Source of the DNA: Proteus mirabilis ATCC 29906
GTDB taxonomy: Bacteria > Pseudomonadota > Gammaproteobacteria > Enterobacterales > Enterobacteriaceae
Direction of reading: 5' to 3'
NCBI RefSeq assembly: GCF_000160755.1
Contig: NZ_GG668578.1
Location: 455,047 to 519,046, forward strand
Length of the DNA stretch: 64,000 nt
Below, piece by piece: positions 37,606 through 48,360 of this stretch (position 1 is the first letter of the stretch; each line of letters starts with the position of its first letter). Below the pieces are notes generated by a model. That model saw only the letters and a list, made by a program, of their open reading frames with translations. It made no database searches and had not been told where the DNA came from. A program made the position numbers and the translations under genes.

Positions 37606-38310
37606 ATGATAAAATACAGAACAGCACAACAGTGTGGCAAAGCGGACTATGGCTGGCTACAAGCTCGCTACACATTCTCCTTTGGCCACTATTTCGATCC
37701 TCATTTTTTAGACTATGGCACATTAAGAGTACTGAACCAAGAAGTGCTCGCACCAAATTCTGAGTTTAAAGCAAAAACCTATCCTCATGTGGATGTCGTC
37801 AACCTGATCTTAAGAGGTGAAGCGACTTATCTTGATAATATGGGGCGAACACTTACCGCCAAACAAAACGAGTGTTTATTAATTTCGCCTCATAATACAG
37901 AAACTTACATTGAAAGAAATAGTAGTCCAGATACCCCATTAACTCGTATTCAATTATGGCTAAACGCGTGTCCACAACAAGAGAGCATCGCTTCACAAAA
38001 ATTAGCTTTAAATGAAGATTTAAAATATCAATTATTGGCTTCCCCATCAGGGGATAATGGCAGTTTGATGCTAAGGCAAAATATCTGGCTCTATCATATT
38101 AATTTAGCGCAAGGGGATGAAATAACCTTGCCGATACAGGGTCAGAAAGGCTATTTGCAATCTATCAAAGGCGGTGTCCATTTCCAAACCTCAGAGCAAG
38201 AGCTTGGGGAAATCCGTTGTGGTGATGGTGCTTTTATTCAAGATAGCAATATGCTAGCGCTAAGATGTCAAAAGGCTTTTCGTGGTCTTTTTATTGATAT
38301 CGTTTCTTAA
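37606..38310 (+). CDS. yhaK: Pirin-like bicupin YhaK
   Basis: 234 residues (E. coli 233). Bicupin of the pirin family: N-terminal cupin about 20-115 (YTFSFGHYFDP, TYPHVDVVNLILRGEATYLD) and a C-terminal cupin. E. coli YhaK is a cytosolic protein abundant under nitrosative stress and proposed as a redox or ROS sensor; no enzymatic role is established. Start at 37606 reproduces the E. coli N-terminus (MI-TRTA-QCG-ADYGWLQA). Divergent from yhaJ, whose product may control it. Confidence 0.94.
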   Translation: MIKYRTAQQCGKADYGWLQARYTFSFGHYFDPHFLDYGTLRVLNQEVLAPNSEFKAKTYPHVDVVNLILRGEATYLDNMGRTLTAKQNECLLISPHNTETYIERNSSPDTPLTRIQLWLNACPQQESIASQKLALNEDLKYQLLASPSGDNGSLMLRQNIWLYHINLAQGDEITLPIQGQKGYLQSIKGGVHFQTSEQELGEIRCGDGAFIQDSNMLALRCQKAFRGLFIDIVS

Positions 38311-38350
38311 TCAGCTAGCGATATCAGCGAGCAATCATTTATCATCACAC

Positions 38351-38370
38351 TAGCAATAGCAATAGCAATA
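38351..38370. repeat. Short tandem repeat TAGCAA x3
   Basis: Three perfect copies of the 6-mer TAGCAA followed by TA, between yhaK and the rnpB terminator. Possible slippage site; no function suggested. Confidence 0.8.
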
Positions 38371-38376
38371 AAGCAG

Positions 38377-38411
38377 AAAACCCTCGAGCCACAGAGTGAA
38401 TCGAGGGTTTT
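38377..38411 (-). terminator. rnpB terminator
   Basis: An 11-bp stem (AAAACCCTCGA / TCGAGGGTTTT) with a 13-base loop starts six bases past the mature 3' end of RNase P RNA on the minus strand; it may also end yhaK transcripts. Confidence 0.9.
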
Positions 38412-38416
38412 ATATA

Positions 38417-38790
<374 letters not shown>

Positions 38791-38849
38791 GGGGGCGGAT
38801 TATAAGGATTTTCCGCGTTAATGTATAGCGAAAGAAACAAAAAATCGTT

Positions 38850-39728
38850 TTACTGATCTTGTTCCGCTTCATTTTGCGCAATGACGTGTTTGTACAACGC
38901 ATTTTTCTTCACGCCATAAATCTCAGCGGTAACTGCTGCCGCCTTTTTCAAAGGTAACTCTTTTTGTAAAATCGCCAATGTGCGTAATACTTCTGGGGCA
39001 AAATGGTCTTCTTGTGGCTTTTGATACCCTTCCACAATTAATACCATTTCTCCTTTACGGCGATTTTCATCTTCACGAACCCAGTTAAGTAATTCCCCAA
39101 CGGGCATTCCTTGAATGGTTTCCCACGTTTTGGTTAATTCTCTTGCCAATACAACATAGCGCGCTTCCCCCCAAACCGTCACCATATCCGCTAAACTATC
39201 TAATAAACGGTGGGTGGACTCATAAAAGATTAAAGTACGTGGCTCTTGTGCTAAATCACGCAAACAATCTTGACGACTTTTTGTTTTTGCTGGTAAAAAA
39301 CCTTCATAACAAAAACGGTCAGAAGGTAATCCGGCGGCTGATAGCGCGGTAATTGCCGCACATGCCCCAGGTAATGGCACCACTTTTATACCGTTTTTGC
39401 GACACTGATTGACTAAATGATAGCCGGGATCATTAATTAATGGTGTACCTGCATCAGAGACTAATGCGATACTTAGCCCTTGTTGTAATTTGCTAATTAA
39501 TTGATCTGCTTTTTGCTGTTCATTATGATCATGTAACGCAAACAAACGTGCGTTAATGGCAAAATGCTGTAATAGAAGCCCTGTATGACGGGTATCTTCT
39601 GCAGCTATTAAATCGACATGAGACAGCACATCAAGTGCCCGCTGGGTGATATCGCCCAGATTACCAATGGGTGTGGGTACTATGTACAGTGTGGATGTCG
39701 TTACCGCTGCTCGATTAGGTTGATTCAT
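38850..39728 (-). CDS. rsmI: 16S rRNA (cytidine-1402 2'-O)-methyltransferase
   Basis: Methylates the 2'-O of C1402 in the P-site region of 16S rRNA, with RsmH adding the N4 methyl. 292 residues (E. coli 286), tetrapyrrole-methylase fold: [16 protein letters not shown] at the start, AEDTRHT, a SAM-binding [13 protein letters not shown], and LPGACA. Adjacent and divergent to lpoA, as in E. coli; 61 bases separate the two starts. Confidence 0.96.
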   Translation of the reverse strand: MNQPNRAAVTTSTLYIVPTPIGNLGDITQRALDVLSHVDLIAAEDTRHTGLLLQHFAINARLFALHDHNEQQKADQLISKLQQGLSIALVSDAGTPLINDPGYHLVNQCRKNGIKVVPLPGACAAITALSAAGLPSDRFCYEGFLPAKTKSRQDCLRDLAQEPRTLIFYESTHRLLDSLADMVTVWGEARYVVLARELTKTWETIQGMPVGELLNWVREDENRRKGEMVLIVEGYQKPQEDHFAPEVLRTLAILQKELPLKKAAAVTAEIYGVKKNALYKHVIAQNEAEQDQ

Positions 39729-39789
39729 TGTTTATTCCGAATGACCGATTTAAAATTGAGCATAATTATAAAACATCACTGGGTACAGT

Positions 39790-41562
39790 ATGCTTTCCTC
39801 AATTTTTGTGCGTTTTAAAACAGGTTTATCCTATACTGCAATACTTTCTGCCTTGATTATGTCAGGTTGTACCCTGACGGGGCAACAACAACAGCCACTG
39901 ACACCTGCTGAAAAAGCGCAAGTGGAAATGAAACAATTTCAGAAAGTCATTGATGATGCGAACGGACAAGCCTCTTTAGATGTGATCCGTGCCTATATTG
40001 GCCTAGAACCCCTTATCACTGATCCTGTATTACATCAGCAAAATATTGATGATACTTGGTTAACACTCACGAAGCTTACACCTGAACAACGTCGTAGTGT
40101 GGTAATCAAAGCTGATGAAAATACATTACAAGGCTGGTTAGATTTACTCAACACTTATGAATATAACCAAGATGATGCGGGTAAATTATCCCAAGCAATA
40201 CGCGAATGGCAAACACGCTATCCACGCAATCCAGGAGCGCTAACATTACCGACGCTGTTATTGCGCCAATCACAATCTGCCGTCAGTAACAGCGGAAAAA
40301 TCGCATTATTATTACCGTTAACAGGACAAGCTAAAGTGTTTGGTAATGCTATTATGCAAGGCTTTACCGATGCTAAAGAAGGTTTACCTCAAGTTCAAGC
40401 TAACGCAGCGCCAGAAGCCCCCCAACAAGATAGTTTAGCTTCCATTTTAGCAGAATTAGGTATTTCATCTCCGAATGCAGACACAGCGACAACGGAAAAC
40501 GATAATTCAACAGATGAGAATACAGCGGAAGGCGCTGAAAATAGTGATGCTACTTCAGCAAAAGAAACCGAAGCCTTTGCGGGTAATAGCCGCGTGCAAT
40601 TAGATCCTATTGTCCAAAATAATCGCCAAGTGATTATGTATGATACCAATAGCCAACCCATTGATCTGTTACTGAAACAAGTGCAACAAGAGGGTGCTGA
40701 TTTAATTGTGGGGCCACTATTAAAACCCGAAGTGATCAAAACTATTGAGTTAAAAAGTGGTTTACCTGTTTTAGCACTAAATGAAGTTGATAATATTCCT
40801 CTTGCTACTACAGTGTGTTTCTTTTCACTTTCCCCAGAAGATGAAACTCGTAATGCGGCTCAACACTTACGCCAGCAACAAAAATCTAATCCACTTATTA
40901 TCGTTCCTGACAATAAATTCGGTCAAAGAATGGCACAAACTTTTGCGGATGAGTGGCAGCGTAGCGGGGGTGGAACCGTCTTACAACAAACTTTCGGCTC
41001 TCTTGATAGTCTAAAAAGTTCAATTAATCGTGGCGTGGGTATTCGAATGACAGGAACCCCGGTATTGCCAACAGACAATGCACCACTGCCATTAGATACC
41101 GCTTCAATGCCAACAACAAACGGTGCTATTGATTCTGTGTATATCATTGCCACTAGCGATGAGTTAACATTGATTAAACCAATGATTGATATGGCAATCA
41201 GTACCAAAAAACGCCCACCGATTTATGTCAGTTCACGCAGTAATCAAGGGGGAATGGGGCCAGATTTTCGTATGGAAATGGACGGTATCCAATTTAGTGA
41301 TATTCCTCTTATGACGGGAGCAAATTTACCGTTAATGCAAAAAGCATCCAGTAAATTTGCGAACGATTACTCATTAATGCGCCTTTACGCTATGGGTATT
41401 GATGCATGGTCATTAGCAAACAATTACAATGAACTCACCAAAGGAACCTTACAGTTCAATGGTGTTTCTGGCTCTTTACGTGTGGAAGATAATTGCACTA
41501 TTTATCGACAACTCCCATGGATGCAATTTAAACAAGGTAAAATTGAACCTGTGGGACAATAA
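39790..41562 (+). CDS. lpoA: Penicillin-binding protein activator LpoA
   Basis: Outer-membrane lipoprotein that reaches through the periplasm to activate the transpeptidase of PBP1a. 590 residues, shorter than E. coli LpoA (678). Lipobox MSGC with Cys27 follows a signal segment. The N-terminal helical TPR-like part (about 35-160) is followed by a periplasmic-binding-protein fold (about 165-585, GKIALLLPLTGQAKVFGNAI). A low-complexity acidic/Ser/Thr/Asn insert at about residues 225-255, rich in D, E, N, T and A, interrupts the fold; E. coli also has a flexible, lineage-specific insert here. Confidence 0.95.
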   Translation: MLSSIFVRFKTGLSYTAILSALIMSGCTLTGQQQQPLTPAEKAQVEMKQFQKVIDDANGQASLDVIRAYIGLEPLITDPVLHQQNIDDTWLTLTKLTPEQRRSVVIKADENTLQGWLDLLNTYEYNQDDAGKLSQAIREWQTRYPRNPGALTLPTLLLRQSQSAVSNSGKIALLLPLTGQAKVFGNAIMQGFTDAKEGLPQVQANAAPEAPQQDSLASILAELGISSPNADTATTENDNSTDENTAEGAENSDATSAKETEAFAGNSRVQLDPIVQNNRQVIMYDTNSQPIDLLLKQVQQEGADLIVGPLLKPEVIKTIELKSGLPVLALNEVDNIPLATTVCFFSLSPEDETRNAAQHLRQQQKSNPLIIVPDNKFGQRMAQTFADEWQRSGGGTVLQQTFGSLDSLKSSINRGVGIRMTGTPVLPTDNAPLPLDTASMPTTNGAIDSVYIIATSDELTLIKPMIDMAISTKKRPPIYVSSRSNQGGMGPDFRMEMDGIQFSDIPLMTGANLPLMQKASSKFANDYSLMRLYAMGIDAWSLANNYNELTKGTLQFNGVSGSLRVEDNCTIYRQLPWMQFKQGKIEPVGQ

Positions 41563-41578
41563 GTAAGCAATTTCCCCC

Positions 41579-41637
41579 ATAAACCGCCTCTTTGAAGTCT
41601 CCAGATAAGGAGCTGACTTTATCTTGAGGCGGTTTAT
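41579..41637. repeat. 12-bp inverted repeat between lpoA and yraN
   Basis: ATAAACCGCCTC (41579-41590) and its exact complement (41626-41637) flank a 35-base loop. It sits 16 bases past lpoA; a weak terminator or mRNA-stabilising hairpin are the likely roles. The trailing bases are not T-rich. Confidence 0.7.
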
Positions 41638-41666
41638 TTATAAGAGATAACATCAGGAAATCATGG

Positions 41667-42044
41667 ATGATTATTCCTAAAAGTACTTATCTAGTCGGAC
41701 AATATTATGAGAGAAAAGCGTTAAATTACTTGCGCCAACAAGGGTTAAAGTTAATTGAGCGTAATGTCCGATATCCCTGTGGAGAAATTGATCTTATTAT
41801 GCAGGGTAATAGAACATGGATATTTGTTGAAGTCCGCTTTCGGCGTAGTGCACAATTTGGTGATGCAATCAGCTCAGTGACCTACAGTAAACGGCGCCGC
41901 TTATGGTACGCCGCCAATTGTTGGTTAGCTCAACGCCAACAAAGTATCGAGACGGTTAACTGTCGCTTTGATATTTGTGCATTTGATCAACGCCAGTTAA
42001 TATGGCTAAAAAACATTCTCGATCATACGGAATTTATTCGTTAA
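41667..42044 (+). CDS. yraN: YraN family endonuclease-fold protein (UPF0102)
   Basis: 125 residues (E. coli 131). Restriction-endonuclease-like fold with the PD-(D/E)xK pattern visible as GEIDLIMQ followed by WIFVEVRFR. Starts [33 protein letters not shown] in the family pattern. Function unknown; proposed to process DNA. ATG 41667 has AGGAA about 7 bases upstream; an overlapping ATG at 41663 is out of frame. Upstream of diaA and dolP as in E. coli. Confidence 0.93.
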   Translation: MIIPKSTYLVGQYYERKALNYLRQQGLKLIERNVRYPCGEIDLIMQGNRTWIFVEVRFRRSAQFGDAISSVTYSKRRRLWYAANCWLAQRQQSIETVNCRFDICAFDQRQLIWLKNILDHTEFIR

Positions 42045-42066
42045 ATTAGATTATATAGGTCTTAAC

Positions 42067-42657
42067 GTGCTTGATAGAATAAAAGTCTGCTTTACAGAGA
42101 GTATTCAAACTCAAATTGCAGCAGCAGAAGCGTTACCCGATGCCATTTCCAGAGCTGCCATGATGATGGTTCAATCTTTGTTAAACGGACATAAAATATT
42201 AAGCTGTGGCAACGGTAGCTCAGCAGCAACGGCTCAACGCTTTGCTGCTAGTATGATCCATCGTTTTGAAACAGAGCGCCCAAGTTTACCGGCATTATCT
42301 TTAAATACCGACAGTGTTGTGATGACCGCCATTATGGGAAATCAGCAACATGATGAAATTTATGCCAAACAAGTACGGGCATTAGGGCAAGCAGGTGATG
42401 TACTGTTAGCTATTTCCACTCATGGTAATAGCAGAAGCATTATTAAAGCTGTTGAAGCCGCTGTTACTCGAGATATGACCATTGTTGCACTGACTGGCTA
42501 TGATGGCGGTGAGCTTGCTGGATTATTAGGCCCTCAAGATGTGGAGATCAGGATCCCCTCTCAGCGTACAGTCAGAATACAGGAAGTGCAGATGTTAACG
42601 GTCAATTGTCTCTGCGACTTAATTGATAATACATTATTCCCACATCAGGATGACTAA
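42067..42657 (+). CDS. diaA: DnaA initiator-associating protein DiaA
   Basis: SIS-domain protein that binds DnaA and promotes its assembly at oriC, aiding timely replication initiation. 196 residues, nearly identical to E. coli DiaA, including the C-terminal [17 protein letters not shown] and the sugar-isomerase loop [15 protein letters not shown]. It starts with GTG at 42067, as does the E. coli gene. Nine bases separate it from dolP. Confidence 0.96.
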   Translation: MLDRIKVCFTESIQTQIAAAEALPDAISRAAMMMVQSLLNGHKILSCGNGSSAATAQRFAASMIHRFETERPSLPALSLNTDSVVMTAIMGNQQHDEIYAKQVRALGQAGDVLLAISTHGNSRSIIKAVEAAVTRDMTIVALTGYDGGELAGLLGPQDVEIRIPSQRTVRIQEVQMLTVNCLCDLIDNTLFPHQDD

Positions 42658-42666
42658 GGAGTTACT

Positions 42667-43245
42667 ATGAAATTGCTTCCGATTACCGCAGTACTTTGTT
42701 CCGCGCTATTGCTACAAGGCTGTATTGGTGCCGCTGTGGTGGGTACTGCTGCCGTTGCTGGCAAAACCGCAACCGATCCTCGTTCATTAGGACAACAAGT
42801 TGATGATGGCACATTGGAAGCCCGAGTTTCTGGTGCTCTAAATAAAAACCAACAGATCAAGAACAGTAATGCGCGCATTGTCGCTACCGCTTATCAAGGA
42901 AATGTGTTGTTAACTGGACAAAGTCCAGATATGTCGGTTGCAGAGACAGCTAAACAAGTTGCTAGCAAAGTGGAAGGAGTAAACAATGTTTATAATGAAG
43001 TTCGCCAAGGTGAGCCTGTGACATTAGGCACTGCTTCTTCAGATACATGGTTAACCACTAAAGTACGTTCACAAATTTTAGCTAGCGATGCCGTCAAATC
43101 ATCTTCCGTAAAAGTGATCACCGAAAATGGCGAAGTATTCTTATTAGGGATATTAACCCGTCAAGAAGGGGCTGCAGCCGCTAAAATTGCCAGTGAAACC
43201 AAAGGTGTTGTTAAAGTAACAACGGCATTTACCTATCTAAACTAA
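42667..43245 (+). CDS. dolP: Outer-membrane lipoprotein DolP (YraP)
   Basis: 192 residues with lipobox LLQGC (Cys19 lipidated) and two BON domains (about 48-115 and 125-192), which in E. coli bind anionic phospholipid and place the protein at the division site. Supports outer-membrane integrity and regulates amidase activation. AAGGAG stands before the ATG. Last gene of the yraN-diaA-dolP series. Confidence 0.95.
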   Translation: MKLLPITAVLCSALLLQGCIGAAVVGTAAVAGKTATDPRSLGQQVDDGTLEARVSGALNKNQQIKNSNARIVATAYQGNVLLTGQSPDMSVAETAKQVASKVEGVNNVYNEVRQGEPVTLGTASSDTWLTTKVRSQILASDAVKSSSVKVITENGEVFLLGILTRQEGAAAAKIASETKGVVKVTTAFTYLN

Positions 43246-43288
43246 ATATATCGCTGATAGGTATCACGTGGTAGTAGCGTATTATTTT

Positions 43289-43328
43289 ACCAGTATCGGT
43301 CATTGTAACAGCGATAACCGATACTGGT
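43289..43328. repeat. 12-bp inverted repeat between dolP and ureG
   Basis: ACCAGTATCGGT and its exact complement with a 16-base loop lie between the convergent ends of dolP and ureG. No T run on either side, so a poor intrinsic terminator; it may be a rho-dependent end or mRNA 3' stabiliser. Confidence 0.65.
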
Positions 43329-43340
43329 ACTCTATAGTGA

Positions 43341-43958
43341 TTAACGTCTCAACATACCTTTATCAATAATAAAATCGATAATCGTCTCTAAACCTACTTT
43401 CTCTTTTAAGTTAGTAAAAACATAAGGTTTCACAGGACGCATTTTGGCTGTATCTGCTTCCATCACTTCTAATGACGCTCCCACATAAGGCGCAAGATCG
43501 ATCTTATTGATCACCAGCAGATCAGAATGTGTGATCCCCGGCCCCCCCTTGCGAGGGATCTTCTCACCTTCTGCAACATCAATAACATAAATAGTAAGAT
43601 CAGCCAATTCAGGGCTAAAGGTCGCACTTAAGTTATCTCCGCCACTTTCGACAAAAACAATATCTAAGTTTTTATGGCGCATCGCCAACTCTTCTACGGC
43701 AGCCAAATTCATTGAAGCATCTTCACGAATAGCCGTATGAGGACATCCTCCTGTTTCAACACCAATGATCCGATCCGCATCAAGAGCCTGCGCACGAGTT
43801 AAAATTTTTGCATCTTCTTGTGTATATATATCATTGGTAACAACGGCGATTTGGTAACTATCGCGCATAGCTTTACAAAGAACTTCTAATAGTGCTGTTT
43901 TTCCTGAACCAACAGGGCCACCAACACCAATACGCAGTGGTTGATTATATTCTTGCAT
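43341..43958 (-). CDS. ureG: Urease accessory GTPase UreG
   Basis: Nickel-delivery GTPase that, with UreD, UreF and UreE, loads the urease active site. 205 residues. P-loop GPVGSGKT at 14-21, the metal-binding Cys-Pro-His motif in [13 protein letters not shown], switch-like [16 protein letters not shown], and the guanine-specific NKID. Last gene of ureDABCEFG, 9 bases after ureF. Transcription depends on the UreR-controlled promoter of ureD. Confidence 0.98.
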   Translation of the reverse strand: MQEYNQPLRIGVGGPVGSGKTALLEVLCKAMRDSYQIAVVTNDIYTQEDAKILTRAQALDADRIIGVETGGCPHTAIREDASMNLAAVEELAMRHKNLDIVFVESGGDNLSATFSPELADLTIYVIDVAEGEKIPRKGGPGITHSDLLVINKIDLAPYVGASLEVMEADTAKMRPVKPYVFTNLKEKVGLETIIDFIIDKGMLRR

Positions 43959-43967
43959 CTCTTTATC

Positions 43968-44636
43968 TCATGAACGAAAAAGTCGAGTATATTGAGTTTC
44001 ATGGCGACTACTGGCGATCACTTGAGCTGGCGTAAAACTGCCAATATCCTCTTGTGGCCAATGTGCCGATAACTCAACAATAGCGGGGATCTGCTCAGCT
44101 AGAGCAAACAACATTTTTTGCCCTGCGCTTTGCCCTAATGGCACCAGTTTTACCCCAGACATCACCGTATTTTCTAACCAGCCCCAAACATAGGCACAAC
44201 AGAGCTTTTCACTATCGATATGCCAATGCACGGCAGCTAACGCAAACGCCATTAATTGCGTCTGTTTAACCCGCTGTTGTAACGTATCGTCTAATTCAAT
44301 GCCTAATTGAGGAAGTAAACGGGCAAAAGCGATCCCCCGTTGACGCTCTTCCTGCCTTAACTCTTTGGTTTCGCGACTTGCGACCATAAAGTCACACCAA
44401 TATTTCACTGTATCGCTATCACCCTTTGCCAAACTCGTTTGTAATCGCCGCAATATAGGAAGCTCGAGTGTGGCTAATGTTCCGGTCATTTGTGCGCTTA
44501 ACCAATCTGACAAGGTTTCTGCTGAGCATACCCAACCTTTTTCAATGGCCCACTCTAACCCTTGAGAATAAGTAAAAGCACCTACCGGAAGAGAGGGGCT
44601 AACTAATTGATATAAGCGCAGATCAGCTAGCATCAT
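43968..44636 (-). CDS. ureF: Urease accessory protein UreF
   Basis: All-helical scaffold that binds UreD and UreG in the urease activation complex. 222 residues. Starts [25 protein letters not shown], the UreF family hallmark, and ends with a conserved arginine/tyrosine-containing tail. Lies between ureE (27 bases) and ureG (9 bases). Start MMLAD or the next Met are both possible; the first fits the gap with GGAGGTGCATG upstream. Confidence 0.96.
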   Translation of the reverse strand: MMLADLRLYQLVSPSLPVGAFTYSQGLEWAIEKGWVCSAETLSDWLSAQMTGTLATLELPILRRLQTSLAKGDSDTVKYWCDFMVASRETKELRQEERQRGIAFARLLPQLGIELDDTLQQRVKQTQLMAFALAAVHWHIDSEKLCCAYVWGWLENTVMSGVKLVPLGQSAGQKMLFALAEQIPAIVELSAHWPQEDIGSFTPAQVIASSRHETQYTRLFRS

Positions 44637-44663
44637 GCACCTCCTTTGATGATCGCAGTGCCA

Positions 44664-45149
44664 TTAATGATGGTGATCATGGTGGTGGTGATGACCACCG
44701 GATGATCCACCATAAGCCCCCGGCTCAGGTTGGTATTTTTCTAAGCCAACCACCACCGTAGCCCCTAAGCCGCGAGCCATATCATCTAATACATGATCGT
44801 GAAAATAACGACACCAACCTGCTTCTATTTGCAATGGTACATGTCGGTTACCTAAGTGATAACAAACACGAGCAAGTAATAATGGATCGTCACTATAAAC
44901 CGTTGATACTTGCTCTTTAGCCGCTTCAATGGTGACAACATCGCCCTCTTCTGACAGCAGAATATCCCCCTCTTTAAGTACGGTGCCTCGAGGCAAAAAT
45001 AGCCCGGCTTCTTGCCCGTCACTTAAAGCCACTTTTAAGCGACTTTTGGTGCGCTCATCCATGGTAAGACAAAGGGTTAACTTTGGCTTTTCTGTAGAGG
45101 TTAGTTCAAGCGCTTTTTGTTGATCAATAATCTGAGTAAATTTTTTCAT
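44664..45149 (-). CDS. ureE: Urease accessory nickel metallochaperone UreE
   Basis: 161 residues. N-terminal peptide-binding domain (1-75), then the ferredoxin-like nickel-binding domain with YHLGNRHVPLQ and the HDHVLDDMARGLG motif. The tail GGSSGGHHHHHDHHH carries eight histidines and would bind several nickel ions, as in Klebsiella UreE. Follows ureC by 27 bases. Confidence 0.97.
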   Translation of the reverse strand: MKKFTQIIDQQKALELTSTEKPKLTLCLTMDERTKSRLKVALSDGQEAGLFLPRGTVLKEGDILLSEEGDVVTIEAAKEQVSTVYSDDPLLLARVCYHLGNRHVPLQIEAGWCRYFHDHVLDDMARGLGATVVVGLEKYQPEPGAYGGSSGGHHHHHDHHH

Positions 45150-45176
45150 TCAATAAATTCTCAATAAAAACGCTGG

Positions 45177-46880
45177 TTAAAATAAGAAATAGCGTTGAGC
45201 CATCGGTAATTCAGTCGCTGGCTCACAAACCAGTGGTACACCATCCGCTTTAACAATGTAAGTTTGTGGATCTAATTCGATATGAGGAACATAGTTATTG
45301 TGGATCATCGAAGCTTTTGTGATATGACGACAGCCCTCCACACGACCAATTAAGCTTTTTAAGCCTAATTTTTCTGGCACTCCCGCCTCAATACCCGCTT
45401 TTGACATAAAGATCATCGACGTTTGATATTTGGCTTTTCCTAAACAGGCATACATTGGACGATAATGAACCGGTTGCGGGGTTGGAATAGCCGCATTAAT
45501 ATCCCCCATTGGCGCATAAGCGACCATACCACCTTTTATGATAAGTGCCGGTTTGACGCCAAAGAAAGCAGGATCCCATAGCACGATATCCGCAAGTTTA
45601 CCTTTTTCTATTGATCCCACCGTATGAGCAATACCATGTGCCAGTGCCGGGTTAATCGTGTATTTAGCGATATAACGTTTAATACGATTATTATCATTAT
45701 CTGCGCTATCACCCGCTAATGTGCCTCGTTGCAATTTCATTTTATGTGCACACTGCCAAGTGCGTAAGATAACTTCTCCGACTCGTCCCATGGCTTGTGA
45801 GTCTGACGACATCACCGAAATTGCCCCCATATCATGTAAGATATCTTCTGCAGCAATGGTTTCGCGACGAATACGAGATTCAGCAAATGCCACATCTTCA
45901 GGAATAGAGGGATCGAGATGATGACAGACCATCAACATATCAAGATGCTCGTCCACGGTATTAATGGTATAAGGCATCGTTGGGTTGGTTGATGCAGGTA
46001 AAATATTGGGCTCTCCTACCGACTTGATCACATCAGGGGCATGACCACCACCTGCGCCTTCGGTATGGAATACATGGATCACTCGACCGGCAATGGCTTT
46101 TACTGTCTCTTCATAAAAACCACCTTCATTTAAGGTGTCAGAGTGAATAGCCACCTGTACATCCATTTCATCGGCGACATTAAGGCAATTGTGAATTGCC
46201 ATTGGCGTTGCCCCCCAGTCTTCATGTATTTTAAGACCTATAGCACCCGCTGTTATTTGTTCGCGGATTGCTTCGGGCTGACTGACACAACCTTTACCAA
46301 ATAACCCCACATTAATAGGTAATTCATCCACCGCCTCTAACATGCGGTACATATTCCAAATACCGGGGGTAACTGTGGTTGCATTAGTACCTGCCACAGG
46401 GCCTGTTCCTCCACCAATAAAGGTGGTTACGCCAGAAACGAGACCTTCTTGGGCTTGTTGCGGACAAATAAAGTGGATATGGGTATCAATACCACCAGCA
46501 GTGACAATTTTACCTTCTCCCGCGACAACTTCTGTTCCGGGGCCAATGACAATATCCACATTGGGCTGAACATCTGGATTACCTGCCTTGCCAATACCGA
46601 CAATACGGCCATCTTTAATACCAATATCTGCTTTTACAATGCCCCAATAATCTAAAATAATGGCATTGGTGATCAGAACATCGACACACTCAGCACTAAC
46701 AACTTGGCTTTGCCCCATACCATCACGAATAACTTTACCACCACCAAATTTGACCTCTTCGCCATAAGTGGTGAAATCTTTTTCAATTTCAAGAAACAGC
46801 TCGGTATCTGCTAATCGCAAACGATCGCCTGTTGTTGGGCCAAACATATCCGCATAAGCTTGACGTGAGATAGTTTTCAT
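45177..46880 (-). CDS. ureC: Urease subunit alpha
   Basis: Catalytic subunit of urease (urea to ammonia and carbamate) in the cytoplasm. 567 residues. Nickel ligands His134 and His136 (THIHF), carbamylated Lys217 (GLKIHE), His246 and His272 are all at the expected positions, and the mobile flap with MVCHHLD holds the catalytic histidine. ATG overlaps the ureB stop (ATGA). In Proteus this enzyme raises urine pH and causes stones; here it is part of the intact ureDABCEFG. Confidence 0.99.
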
Positions 46881-47203
46881 TTTTTCTCACTCTCCAATTT
46901 ACCCATCACTTTGCCATGAAAACCATAAATTTCACGTTTTCCTGCAAAAGCCACTAACTCAACAGTGCGACTTTGACCGGGCTCGAAGCGCACAGCCATA
47001 CCAGCAGGAATATTTAAACGAAAACCTAATGTCTCTTCTCGTGCAAACCTGAGTGCCTCATTCACTTCATAAAAGTGGTAATGAGAGCCGACTTGTACAG
47101 GTCTATCGCCATGATTAGCCACCTGTATGGTTTTTGTCTCGCGACCAGCATTCAGTTCAATATCGCCTAATGCTGCATTAACTCTAATTTCACCGGGGAT
47201 CAT
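46877..47203 (-). CDS. ureB: Urease subunit beta
   Basis: 108 residues from ATG 47203 with TAGG upstream; a longer open frame to 47266 overlaps ureA and has no support. Beta-rich structural subunit, [20 protein letters not shown] at the start and the conserved [15 protein letters not shown] and [13 protein letters not shown] blocks. Stop overlaps the ureC start by 4 bases, 8 bases after ureA. Confidence 0.98.
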   Translation of the reverse strand: MIPGEIRVNAALGDIELNAGRETKTIQVANHGDRPVQVGSHYHFYEVNEALRFAREETLGFRLNIPAGMAVRFEPGQSRTVELVAFAGKREIYGFHGKVMGKLESEKK

Positions 47204-47211
47204 GTTATTAC

Positions 47212-47514
47212 CTACACAATAGGTGAGTGAATTGAAACCAATTTGGTGCCATCGGGGAAAGTGCACTCTACTTGAACATCTTTTATCATCTCTGGCACCC
47301 CTTCCATTACTTGCTCTGCGGTTAAAACAGTACGTCCTTCACTCATTAATTGAGCAACTGTTTTCCCCTCTCGTGCGCCTTCCATAATGGCGCAGCTAAT
47401 CAAGGCGACAGCTTCAGGGTAATTAAGTTTTAATCCCTTAGCTAAACGTCTTTCTGCAACAAGGCCTGCAGTAAAAAGCAGTAATTTATCTTTTTCTCTT
47501 GGTGTTAATTCCAT
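47212..47514 (-). CDS. ureA: Urease subunit gamma
   Basis: 100 residues, the usual length. [23 protein letters not shown] and [20 protein letters not shown] are family hallmarks. First structural urease gene, 21 bases after ureD, with TAGGAGCAG upstream. Structural subunit of the (alpha beta gamma)3 enzyme. Confidence 0.98.
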   Translation of the reverse strand: MELTPREKDKLLLFTAGLVAERRLAKGLKLNYPEAVALISCAIMEGAREGKTVAQLMSEGRTVLTAEQVMEGVPEMIKDVQVECTFPDGTKLVSIHSPIV

Positions 47515-47535
47515 TTCTGCTCCTAAAATAAACGA

Positions 47536-48360
47536 TTATGTCGCCCAGATCCGCGGTGGCTCAGGGCAATAACCTAGCCAGTGCTGTCTGACGATTTGCC
47601 ATACTTGCGCAAAACACGCCATCATCGGCTCGGTTTGCGTCCCTAATACACGTAAAACTAAAATGCCATCAACATCCGTTAAACCATATTCAACTAGGGG
47701 ATTTACCTTCTCTAAATGGTGTTGAATAATCTCTTTTAATGCATCGGTTGCAGGATAAATATAAAGCGAGCCAAACATAGGAAATTCACGCATTGCGGCA
47801 GCTTGTTTTTGTAAGCCTTCAACCCGCATTGACTCTGTTAAAATTAATCTCTCATCAACATAAAAATTTAAGCGCCCTTTTACCTTGCCAGTTTCAAACC
47901 ACTCATTTAAAACTGGGCGTCCAAAACACTGCATTTCCCAGCCGATAAATTTCGCTGATGAGGCTAAATGAATATGTGTGGTTAAACACACTTGAGCATC
48001 AGGAAAAAAGATATTCTCTTGGGGTAACCACTCTAAAAAGCCCTCTTGTGCAACCGTCAATGTCTGCGTTTGCGATGCAGTGCCTCCTGCACTACGATAA
48101 AATTTTGTCGCCCCCGGCGTTGTTAATAGGGCATGTGCGTAAGGTTGCACATTAATATTAATGGATAACGTATCACCACCGACCACCCCACCAGGAGGAT
48201 GCAACAAATAGGTATGTGCAACACCTTGCTCTGGATAAAAAGGTCGCTGAACCATTAAGGGGCCGAGATGACGTTTTTCAGTAAGACATGTCTTTCCTCG
48301 CTTTAACTCATATCGTAAAGCGATGTCAGCAAGCCAACCCTTCTCAGAAAAGTCAGGCAT
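47536..48360 (-). CDS. ureD: Urease accessory protein UreD
   Basis: 274 residues from ATG 48360 with GGAG upstream; the frame stays open to 48426 but the added residues are hydrophobic and unlike the family. UreD (UreH) is the scaffold on which UreF and UreG dock to activate urease and forms the tunnel for nickel. [33 protein letters not shown] is the family signature region. First gene of the operon, transcribed from the region shared with ureR. Confidence 0.96.

Noticed and set aside
43289-43328. Strong intrinsic terminator between dolP and ureG
   Set aside because: The stem is perfect but neither strand shows a T run, so it is listed as an inverted repeat only.
46342-46655. Frames antisense to ureC
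   Set aside because: UreC active-site residues and length prove the minus-strand frame.
47204-47266. Longer ureB N-terminus
   Set aside because: It overlaps ureA and has no ribosome site; ATG 47203 has TAGG upstream and gives the family start.
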